The notes under the pieces: model-generated
Databases searched by the model: none
Seen by the model: only the letters and a program-made list of their open reading frames with translations
What the model was told of the DNA's origin: nothing
Position numbers and translations under genes: made by a program
Source: Acidobacteriota bacterium
GTDB lineage: Bacteria > Acidobacteriota > Vicinamibacteria > Vicinamibacterales > UBA2999
NCBI GenBank assembly: GCA_947482665.1
Contig: CANKJK010000013.1
Location: 1 to 64,000, forward strand
Length of the DNA stretch: 64,000 bases
Direction of reading: 5' to 3'
Shown here: positions 7,958 to 15,009 of the stretch, piece by piece
Layout: each line of letters begins with the position of its first letter
Numbering within the stretch: position 1 is the stretch's first letter

Positions 7958-9556
7958 TCAGTGACGGAAGTGCCGCCGGCCGGTGAAGATCATCGCAAGG
8001 CCCTGCTCGTTGGCCGCGTCAATGACCTCCTGATCGTTCTTCGACCCGCCGGGTTGCACCACAGCGGTGGCGCCAGCCCGCGCGACGGCATCAAGGCCGT
8101 CCCGGAACGGGAAGAACGCATCCGAAGCAGCAACCGAGCCCTTCAGCAGATTCACGTCGACACCCGCGGCCTTCATCACCGCCACGTCGACGGCGTCCAC
8201 CCGGCTCATCTGTCCGGCGCCAATCGCCAGGGTGCGATCGGCGCTCGTGAAGAGCACCGTGTTGGACTTCACGTGCGCGCACACGCGCCACGCAAAGCGC
8301 AACGCCTGCCACTCCGCCGGCGTCGGGGCGCGTTTCGTCACCACCTTCAGGTCCGCCGCGCCCGGCCACTCCGCCTCGGCCTCGGTGACCTGATCGCGCG
8401 CCTGGACGAGCACCGCCCCAAGGATCGACCGGAGCTCGCGCCCCCCCTCGCGCTTCAGGCTCTCGAAGTCGGCCGTGACCACGCGCAGATTCGGCTTCTT
8501 CGCGAGGATCGCGAGCGCCTCGTCCGTCACCTCGGGCGCCACCACGGCCTCGATGAAGGTGGACGCAATGGCTGTGGCCACCTCGGCATCGAGGCAGCGA
8601 TTCAACCCGATGATGCCGCCGAACGCGGCGCGCGCGTCCGCTTCACGCGCACGGACGTAGGCGTCCGTCGCGTTCGCGCCGGTTGCGGCGCCACAGGGAT
8701 TGGTGTGCTTGATGACCGACGCCGCCGGCTCGCTGAACTCCAGCACGATGCGCGCGGCCGCATCCAGATCGAGCAGATTGGTATAGGAGAGCTCCTTGCC
8801 CTGCCGGAACTGCGCGCCACCGAGTCCCGTGGCTCCAGCCTCCGCGTACCAGGCCGCCTGCTGATGCGGATTCTCTCCGTACCGAAGGTCGCGCAGTTTC
8901 TTCAGCGGCACCGTCAGCAGCGCCGGCGCGGTGGGCGCCACGGCCGGGCGGGAGAAGGTTGTGCCGTCAACGGTGACCGTGCCGAGGGTTGATGCGATGG
9001 CGCTGTCGTAGCTACCGGTGTGCGAGAAGGCTTTGCGCGACAGCTCGAACTTGAACGCGAGCGAGGGACCGCCGGTCGCATCGAGCTGCGTGAGGACCTC
9101 GTCGTAATCGGACGGCGAGACCACGACCATCACATCCTGGAAGTTCTTGGCCGCACCGCGCACAAGGCTCGGCCCGCCGATATCGATCTCCTCGATGAGG
9201 TGATCAAAGGAGGTGGCCGGGTTCGACGCCGCCTTCACGAAGGGGTAGAGATTCACCACGACGATGTCGATCATCCCGATCCCGTGCTCCGCCGCCTTGG
9301 CCAGATCATCGGGCCGCGACCGCCGCGCGAGGATGCCGCCGTGGATGAGCGGGTGCAGCGTCTTCACCCGGCCGTCCATCATCTCGGGAAAGCCGGTGAC
9401 ATCGGAGACGTTCGTGACTGGGAGCCCGGCATCCGCCAGGGCCTTCGCCGTGCCTCCCGTCGAGACGAGCTGGAATCCGCGGGACACCAGGCCCTGGGCA
9501 AAGGGGATGAGACCGGACTTGTCCGAGACACTGATCAGGGCGCGCTTCTGTGGCAT
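7958..9556 (-). CDS. purH: bifunctional AICAR transformylase / IMP cyclohydrolase PurH
   Basis: 532 residues from the ATG at 9556 (MPQKRALISVSDKSGL). PurH performs the last two steps of IMP synthesis. The N-terminal MGS-like cyclohydrolase domain shows ISVSDKSGLIPFAQGL, STGGTAKALADAG and MDGRVKTLHPLIHGGIL. The AICAR transformylase domain shows LRYGENPHQQAAWY, ASVIKHTNPCGAA, and a C-terminal DGLDAVARAGATAVVQPGGS followed by the family-type end MIFTGRRHFRH. The frame continues upstream of this ATG, but the extra residues are basic and not conserved-looking. Confidence 0.96.
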   Translation of the reverse strand: MPQKRALISVSDKSGLIPFAQGLVSRGFQLVSTGGTAKALADAGLPVTNVSDVTGFPEMMDGRVKTLHPLIHGGILARRSRPDDLAKAAEHGIGMIDIVVVNLYPFVKAASNPATSFDHLIEEIDIGGPSLVRGAAKNFQDVMVVVSPSDYDEVLTQLDATGGPSLAFKFELSRKAFSHTGSYDSAIASTLGTVTVDGTTFSRPAVAPTAPALLTVPLKKLRDLRYGENPHQQAAWYAEAGATGLGGAQFRQGKELSYTNLLDLDAAARIVLEFSEPAASVIKHTNPCGAATGANATDAYVRAREADARAAFGGIIGLNRCLDAEVATAIASTFIEAVVAPEVTDEALAILAKKPNLRVVTADFESLKREGGRELRSILGAVLVQARDQVTEAEAEWPGAADLKVVTKRAPTPAEWQALRFAWRVCAHVKSNTVLFTSADRTLAIGAGQMSRVDAVDVAVMKAAGVDVNLLKGSVAASDAFFPFRDGLDAVARAGATAVVQPGGSKNDQEVIDAANEQGLAMIFTGRRHFRH

Positions 9557-9621
9557 ATGTGGATTTTTCGGTGCAATGGGGCGACTGGGCCTAATTTTCC
9601 CCGTTTTGGGGCGGGTTCTGC

Positions 9622-9650
9622 TTGACACCCCGACAGAGGGTGCCTAGCAT
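9622..9650 (+). promoter_or_regulatory. sigma70-type promoter upstream of the cold-shock gene
   Basis: TTGACA at 9622-9627, a 17-base spacer, then TAGCAT at 9645-9650. This is close to the vegetative consensus in a region without genes. Transcription would start near 9657. The same -10 hexamer occurs in the nuo promoter. Confidence 0.75.
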
Positions 9651-9656
9651 AGCGAA

Positions 9657-9719
9657 GCGTTCTTGGGGAGGTCCCCGGCGTTGAAGTCGAGACCGCTGCA
9701 ACATCTGCGGTCTTTTTTT
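9657..9719 (+). ncRNA. candidate small RNA or attenuated cold-shock leader
   Basis: The interval between the predicted start site near 9657 and the terminator at 9690-9719 would give an RNA of about 63 nt. It contains a small hairpin (GGGG-AGGT-CCCC at 9665-9676) and then the terminator stem. No convincing ORF fits. It could be an independent small RNA, or the prematurely terminated 5' leader of the cold-shock gene that starts at 9821. No known RNA family was recognised. Confidence 0.4.
9690..9719 (+). terminator. Rho-independent terminator upstream of the cold-shock gene
   Basis: AGACCGC at 9690-9696 pairs with GCGGTCT at 9707-9713 around a 10-base loop, and the stem runs directly into seven T residues at 9713-9719. 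It lies in the middle of the 264-base spacer between purH and the cold-shock gene, about 100 bases before the start codon. Confidence 0.8.
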
Positions 9720-9767
9720 GTGCCTCGGTGCCCGTGCGCGGGTGTCCAGGGTGCGTTTATGAAAGAG

Positions 9768-9796
9768 TGGTCCACGCAGTCGACTGACGGGGACCA
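9768..9796 (+). promoter_or_regulatory. nested hairpin in the cold-shock 5' leader
   Basis: TGGTCC at 9768-9773 pairs with GGACCA at 9791-9796, and the loop contains the palindrome CAGTCGACTG. It sits about 12 bases upstream of the AGGA ribosome-binding site. Structured leaders are known to control cold-shock mRNAs by temperature; that role here is inference. Confidence 0.35.
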
Positions 9797-9820
9797 TTCA
9801 CGCAAGCAGGAAACAGAACG

Positions 9821-10024
9821 ATGCGTATTACAGGCAAGGTCAAGTGGTTCAATAACGCGAAGGGTTACGGATTCATCGAGCGCGAAGGCGGCAGCGATGT
9901 GTTCGTCCACTACTCCGCAATCCAGGGCAACGGCTTCCGGTCCCTCGAAGAGGGTCAGGCGGTCGAGTTCGAGATCGTTGACGGTCCCAAGGGCCCGCAG
10001 GCCGGGAACGTCACCCGCGTCTAG
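9821..10024 (+). CDS. CspA-family cold-shock protein
   Basis: 67 residues, a single cold-shock domain. RNP1 is [10 protein letters not shown] and RNP2 is DVFVHYSAI, preceded by [14 protein letters not shown] as in all CspA-type RNA chaperones. It binds single-stranded nucleic acid in the cytoplasm. CAGGAAACAG precedes the ATG. The upstream spacer carries a promoter, a terminator and a leader hairpin, so expression is probably post-transcriptionally controlled. A GC-rich hairpin follows the stop. Confidence 0.97.
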   Translation: MRITGKVKWFNNAKGYGFIEREGGSDVFVHYSAIQGNGFRSLEEGQAVEFEIVDGPKGPQAGNVTRV

Positions 10025-10039
10025 AACCACGAGTCCATG

Positions 10040-10067
10040 CCCGGCGTCGCCACGTTGCGGCGCCGGG
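10040..10067 (+). terminator. GC-rich hairpin after the cold-shock gene
   Basis: CCCGGCG at 10040-10046 pairs with CGCCGGG at 10061-10067, 15 bases after the stop codon. There is no T run, so it is either a weak terminator or an mRNA 3' stabiliser. Confidence 0.45.
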
Positions 10068-10132
10068 TCGCCCCAGCCTCCCCGTTTCACATCCCCCGCC
10101 AATTCATCGCCTGACCGCCGGATCACCGGTTG

Positions 10133-10726
10133 TCACTCCTCGTCACGCGCCGCCGGCAACCCGGCCAGTCCACGCGCGGTAAACGCCAACCGCCCATCCG
10201 TGATCGCGACGCGGAACGCCACGTCGTTCGTCCCGCTCTGCTGCATCTCGGCCATCTGATTCTTCACCAACTCGGCGAAGCGATGAAAGGGCGGCTGCGA
10301 GGCCCCCAGTTCACGCCGGCCATCCACCACCGCGTGGTAGAGGTCGCGCAGTTTGTCCTGCTCGGACGCGAGGTGGCTGAAGGTCGCGACGTGCAGGATG
10401 CGATCAACCGGCCTCCGCGCGTCCTCCGTCGGCGACTGCCGGAGGTGCGAGAACGGTCCAGGCCGGCCCTCTTCGCGCGCGCGAAGCCCGCGGTCCCACA
10501 GGTCACAGAGGACTGAGAAGCGCGATTGCAGGGTGCCGAAACGAAACCGGTCGACCGCGGCGGCAGGGCGCTGCCGGTCCAGGTGCTTGACGGCGCTCTC
10601 GACGCTGTGTCGCAACTCTGCCGGGGGACGCGCGGCGCGACCGGAGAAGAAGGCGTTGTAGTCGGCTTCGAGCTGACGCAGATCGGCCTCGAGGGCGAGC
10701 AGGGCGCGGTCCGCCTCGGGTGGCAT
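10133..10726 (-). CDS. MXAN_5187-C-terminal-domain-like protein
   Basis: 197 residues, without signal peptide or membrane segment. The centre (YNAFFSGRAARPP, a run of charged helices, then RFRFGTLQSRFSVLCDLWDR) matches my recollection of the C-terminal domain of the myxobacterial protein MXAN_5187, a family of unknown function. The C-terminal part contains a VAFRVAITDGRLAFTARGL segment. It lies between the cold-shock gene, which converges on it, and a DUF2911 protein. Family name moderately sure, function unknown. Confidence 0.6.
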   Translation of the reverse strand: MPPEADRALLALEADLRQLEADYNAFFSGRAARPPAELRHSVESAVKHLDRQRPAAAVDRFRFGTLQSRFSVLCDLWDRGLRAREEGRPGPFSHLRQSPTEDARRPVDRILHVATFSHLASEQDKLRDLYHAVVDGRRELGASQPPFHRFAELVKNQMAEMQQSGTNDVAFRVAITDGRLAFTARGLAGLPAARDEE

Positions 10727-10779
10727 GGAACGATCTTACCGATCCTCGCGCCCTCGTGGCGCCGGACCTCCTTGGAAGC

Positions 10780-11322
10780 CTACGGCACCTCAATCGCCAG
10801 CGGCACCACCACCGTGCCCCAGTGGACGACCAGCTCCGCCTTCCGGCCATCCACCACCGGGAAGTACCACGCCAGAGCTTCCATGTGCGTGGCCTGCCTG
10901 GGCGTGGCCGTGAGACGCGGCAGGTCCTTTTCCGCCACCTCCGCGTGACGTAGGTGGAACACCGGGTGCGCGGAGTTGAGGATGATCGCCCACTTCTCCG
11001 GCCCCGGCTCCGACCACACCGTGTAGGTGCCGGCCGGCACCTTCTGCCCGTTGATCGTCACGTCGGTCGACAGCGTGAGCTCCGTGGCGTCGTTGGCGCC
11101 GGGCGTCCAGATCTGTCCGTAGCCGACGAGCTTGCCGAACAGCTCGCGTCCGCGCGCCACCGGCCGGCTGTACTTCAGGGTGATGACGGTCTTGTTGACT
11201 TCCTGCGTGACGGAGCCAAGCTGACTCGGCTTCGGCCCATCTGGCTGCGCCTCAGCCGCCACCGCCATCACGAGCACCACCACCGCACTCACGACCGTCC
11301 GACACATCGCCTGGATGCTCAT
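10780..11322 (-). CDS. secreted DUF2911 protein
   Basis: 180 residues from the ATG at 11322, chosen for the GAGGTGGGG ribosome-binding site and the signal peptide that follows (AMCRTVVSAVVVLVMAVAAEAQ). The mature protein has the DUF2911 pattern: ITLKYSRPVARGRELFG, YGQIWTPGANDATELTLS, GQKVPAGTYTVWSEPG and a C-terminal beta-strand region ending in the AELVVHWGTVVVPLAIEVP tail. DUF2911 proteins are common periplasmic or secreted proteins of unknown role. The start overlaps the stop of a short upstream reading frame by an ATGA. Confidence 0.85.
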   Translation of the reverse strand: MSIQAMCRTVVSAVVVLVMAVAAEAQPDGPKPSQLGSVTQEVNKTVITLKYSRPVARGRELFGKLVGYGQIWTPGANDATELTLSTDVTINGQKVPAGTYTVWSEPGPEKWAIILNSAHPVFHLRHAEVAEKDLPRLTATPRQATHMEALAWYFPVVDGRKAELVVHWGTVVVPLAIEVP

Positions 11323-11537
11323 GCCCCACCTCGCCGGAACCCCGGCATGTCCATCACCCACGCGCCCCGCAGCGAATGCGCCACCGCGTGCACCAACGCG
11401 TCGATCATCTGTGCGTGCGTCACCAGACCACGCCGTGTCTCGCCCTCGCGCGTGAGAGGCACGGCACGCAGCAGAGCGTATACGGGAAGGAGGGCGTACG
11501 GCCACCAGTGGCTTGGGCCGCGGACAACAGGCACCAT
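11319..11537 (-). CDS. possible 72-residue protein coupled to the DUF2911 gene
   Basis: A short frame lies 35 bases downstream of the CHAT gene and ends in an ATGA overlap with the DUF2911 start. It has one moderately hydrophobic stretch (WPYALLPVYALLRAVPL) and a basic, His-rich second half. No clear ribosome-binding site and no recognised family. The exact overlap is what argues for reality; chance frames of this length are common in GC-rich DNA. Confidence 0.33.
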   Translation of the reverse strand: MVPVVRGPSHWWPYALLPVYALLRAVPLTREGETRRGLVTHAQMIDALVHAVAHSLRGAWVMDMPGFRRGGA

Positions 11538-11572
11538 GGCTGGAGGTACCCCTGGGCTCTTGCGACTGCGGC

Positions 11573-14500
11573 CTACCGCCAGTCACCGGCGGCGACGAAG
11601 GCCGCCCAGTAGAAGGGGCTCGTGCTCAGTCCCTTGGCGCGGCGATTGCGGAGCACGGTGAGGCTCGCGTAACGAACCGCATCGGGCGTGTCCAGTCGTT
11701 GCTCGAACCGCGCCGCATACAGCGCCGTCATCCAGTCTCGAGCCGAGCGATCTTCAACGGGCCACAGACTCATAATGACCGTCCGCACGCCAGCCATCTG
11801 AAACGCCCTCCGCAGCCCGTACACGCCCTCGCCAGCGGCCAGGGTCCCGAGGCCGGTGTCACAGGCCGACAGGACCGCCCACTCCACACCTTCCAGGTCC
11901 AACGATGCGACTTCCTCAGCGGTGAGGATGCCATCCTCCTCGCCATCTCGTGACGAGCGACGCGCGTTGGCGCCTGCCAGGGCGAGCCCGGACAACAGCA
12001 ATGGACTCTCTGGCACGACACTACCGGAGCGAGGGTTCTGACCGGTCCCGGTCATGACTCCCGTGAGCCCACCAACCGAGCGGGCACCGGCGGGCGACGC
12101 TTCGCACTCTCGTCCCAGAAAGAAGCCGTGCGTCGAAAGGTGAAGGACTCGCCTGCCCGAAGCAAGAGCTTTGAACGCGCGTTCGGTGGCCGCCGCCCCG
12201 AAGAGCGACGTCGCCGGGTCGTACATGGACGAACGCCACACCGCACCAACGGCCTCCACTTCATCCTTGGATCCCGGCAAAAGAGAGAACCGGACCTGTC
12301 CGAACGGGGTGCAACCCGATGCCGCACTTCTCAACGCACCGCTCGGCACGGCCCGGGCCAATGCGGACGCCAGTAGCGGGACCGCAGGCGCCTGACGCGG
12401 CACTCCCCCGGCCCGTGAAAACGCCGCGCCGCCAAGCGCGAGCAGTCCGTGGCCGAGCTGCGGGGCCTGCTGCAGCCGGTCCAGATCGCGCTCGGCTGAC
12501 AGCTGATGAATGACGAGGCCTTCTTCGGCGAGAAACCCTCCGCCCTTCGCCGGTAACGCCGCCGGCGGCACCAGACCAATGGCTCCGTCCGGGACGACGT
12601 ACACGCGGGTCGCTCCAGACAGATGCGGCGTCAGGGGATCCCAGAGCCGCTGGCGTAGCCGCATACCCGCCCTCAATGCGTTGTCTCTCGCCGCCGCATC
12701 CCGCGGGGTCGCTTCGGCCTGAACCGCGGAGCGCCAGCGCCCAATTAGTCCATCGATCTCGGCTGCTCTTCCCAGACGCACAAACGCGGGTACCCTGGCC
12801 CCCGCACGCAATACAAAGGCGACGTAAGAAGGAACCGGCGCGCGCCACCGACCTGAGCCGATGTCGTCATAGCGCAAAAAGGAGACAAGGGCGGTACCCG
12901 CAGGCACGTCTTCGCGCACGACGGTGAGACCCACCTGGGCGCTCCTCTGGTCGGCGCGAAAGCTGGCGCTCACTTCCGCAACAGCCCGTTCGGCCGACTC
13001 CCGTGCCGCCCTCGCCTCCGTTACGGCAACGGCGTACTCCGCATCCGACCTCGTCCCCGGCCCCCGCATCGCAAGATTGGCCAGCCGCAGGCGTGCCGCC
13101 GAGAGGGACGCCCATGCCGCCTCGGTGCCGCGAACCTGCTGTCGCGCCTGTCGCTGCCGGACAACAACTTCGTCCAGGACGAGAGCCCGTCCCTTGATGA
13201 CGGCATCGAACGCAAGCGACGGATCGTCTTGGGCGGCAAGCAGGGAGACCACCAGGCCGAGCCCTCGCGGGCGAGTCAAGGCGTAATCCAACGCCTGACG
13301 CTCCGGCAGAACGGTCGATATGAGGACGGCATGCGCGCGACCAATCTCCTCTGCGGCAAGCGCCGCGGCCGCAGCCTCCGCCATCCGCCCCAGGGAAGAG
13401 AGCGCCGTGGCTCGGGCCAGTTCCATCCTGGCGATCTCCGGATGAGCCGAGCCGAGTGCCGAGGTTTCCCTGGCCGTCAGAACATCAAGCAACGCGAGCG
13501 CACCGGCCGGGTCGCCCGTCGCCTGCAGCACGGCCGCATGAATGAGCTGCGAGTCGGCGTACAGCGGACCGCTCTGGGCGTCCGACGCCTCCCAGATCCC
13601 CATGGCCCGTCTCGACACGGCAAGCGCCCGCTTCACCTGGCCGGTGGCAACCAGGCTCCGGGCCAGGGAGGAGAGTGATTGCGCTACCAGGATGTGATTC
13701 GGCCCCAGGGCGCGTTCACGAATCACCAGCACGCGGTCCAGAATCGCGACGGCCTCGAGATGCCGCCCCTGTTCCGCCAGTGTGCGGGCGAACTCGTCAC
13801 GGGCAACGGCCACGACGGCATGACTGGGGCCGACCGCATGCACCCACTTGCTGATCGCACGCCGATGGAGCGGCATGGCACCGTCGAAGTCACCGAGCCT
13901 GGCATGCAACACGGCCAGATTGTGAAGAACCGTCGCGCTGTCGAGGTATTCGGGGCCGAGCCGTTGGTCGTAGATGCGAAGGGCCCGCTCCCAGAGCGCC
14001 CGCGCCGCGATAAAGTCCGCCTGATTGAAGAGCGTGGCGCCGAGGTCCTGGATGCAATCGGCGGTCAGCGGGTGCATGGGTCCGACGCTTGCTTCAGCCA
14101 TCGAGGCCGCACGCTCCTGAAGCGCGCGCGCTCGGGCCGCGTCACCCAGTTCCTGCGCTGGAATGGCAGCAATGCGATATACCCAGGCTCGATCTGGATG
14201 TCCCTCACGGAGTGTTGCGTCGATAACCGACAGGGCGTGTTCGAGGGCCTCGCGGGCCTGCTCCAGATGCCCTTCGAACTCCAGCTGTTCTCCCCAGTGC
14301 ATCAGGGTCAGCGCCCGATCCGGATGTGGCGACGTCCGAGCCTCCTCCAGTTGCATGGCTCGCTCCGCATCGACATGGCCTTTCGGGTAATCGCCGATGC
14401 GGTGCCACACCATGATGCGCACGTGCAGCACTCGAATCACCGACGCTGGCCCGTCCGCCGGGAGAGCTTCCGCCAGCGCGAGTGCCTGGTTCAGGGCAGC

Positions 14501-15007
14501 CAGCGCGTCGGTGTTCCGGCTGGCCTGGATCAGTGCCAGGGCCAGGTACCGCAGTTCCTCAACGGCGAGCCGCCCCCCAGAGCCGGCGGGCAACGCTCGA
14601 CGCAGCGCCTGCGCCTGGGTCAGGAGGTCCCGCGCGCTCCAGTAGTTCCCCCCTTGATACTCCGTGACGCCGAGCTGACCCACGGCCCGGGCTCGGCCCG
14701 CAGGGTCGGTGGAACCGGCCGGCAGGGCGGCAACGGCACGTTCGGCGAGACGACGCGTGTTGGACTCGACTCCGCGACCATCTTCGAGCAACGACTCAAG
14801 CAGCAGCCAGCTGGGCGCCGACACGGAACCAGGGACGACGGGTGCGCGCAGCGCCGTCGCTCGCTGCACCGCGTCTGAGTACCGGCCCTCGCGGATAGCC
14901 GCATGCACCGCCGCCTCGTCCGGGGTTTCGCTCCAGGCCACTCCGATGAGGGACGCCCAGAGCGTCACGCACACGGCGGTGCGTCGGCAGATCACGCGCC
15001 AATACAT
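11573..15007 (-). CDS. exported TPR-CHAT caspase-like protease
   Basis: 1144 residues. An N-terminal signal peptide (CRRTAVCVTLWASLIGVAWS) suggests export. Residues about 30-560 are tandem TPR-type repeats, with motifs such as ALYDQRLGPEY-like and TVLHNLAVLHARLGDFDGAM units typical of kinesin-light-chain-like TPRs. The C-terminal third is a CHAT domain of clan CD, related to caspases and separases. The likely catalytic His960 lies in LHLSTHGFFLG and Cys1049 in LSACDTGLGT, both intact, followed by the family segment GVRTVIMSLWPVED. The gene follows the C11 peptidase gene with 2 bases between stop and start, so they form one operon. Substrates are unknown, and a periplasmic location would be unusual for this fold. 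Confidence 0.88.
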   Translation of the reverse strand: MYWRVICRRTAVCVTLWASLIGVAWSETPDEAAVHAAIREGRYSDAVQRATALRAPVVPGSVSAPSWLLLESLLEDGRGVESNTRRLAERAVAALPAGSTDPAGRARAVGQLGVTEYQGGNYWSARDLLTQAQALRRALPAGSGGRLAVEELRYLALALIQASRNTDALAALNQALALAEALPADGPASVIRVLHVRIMVWHRIGDYPKGHVDAERAMQLEEARTSPHPDRALTLMHWGEQLEFEGHLEQAREALEHALSVIDATLREGHPDRAWVYRIAAIPAQELGDAARARALQERAASMAEASVGPMHPLTADCIQDLGATLFNQADFIAARALWERALRIYDQRLGPEYLDSATVLHNLAVLHARLGDFDGAMPLHRRAISKWVHAVGPSHAVVAVARDEFARTLAEQGRHLEAVAILDRVLVIRERALGPNHILVAQSLSSLARSLVATGQVKRALAVSRRAMGIWEASDAQSGPLYADSQLIHAAVLQATGDPAGALALLDVLTARETSALGSAHPEIARMELARATALSSLGRMAEAAAAALAAEEIGRAHAVLISTVLPERQALDYALTRPRGLGLVVSLLAAQDDPSLAFDAVIKGRALVLDEVVVRQRQARQQVRGTEAAWASLSAARLRLANLAMRGPGTRSDAEYAVAVTEARAARESAERAVAEVSASFRADQRSAQVGLTVVREDVPAGTALVSFLRYDDIGSGRWRAPVPSYVAFVLRAGARVPAFVRLGRAAEIDGLIGRWRSAVQAEATPRDAAARDNALRAGMRLRQRLWDPLTPHLSGATRVYVVPDGAIGLVPPAALPAKGGGFLAEEGLVIHQLSAERDLDRLQQAPQLGHGLLALGGAAFSRAGGVPRQAPAVPLLASALARAVPSGALRSAASGCTPFGQVRFSLLPGSKDEVEAVGAVWRSSMYDPATSLFGAAATERAFKALASGRRVLHLSTHGFFLGRECEASPAGARSVGGLTGVMTGTGQNPRSGSVVPESPLLLSGLALAGANARRSSRDGEEDGILTAEEVASLDLEGVEWAVLSACDTGLGTLAAGEGVYGLRRAFQMAGVRTVIMSLWPVEDRSARDWMTALYAARFEQRLDTPDAVRYASLTVLRNRRAKGLSTSPFYWAAFVAAGDWR

Positions 15008-15009
15008 CG

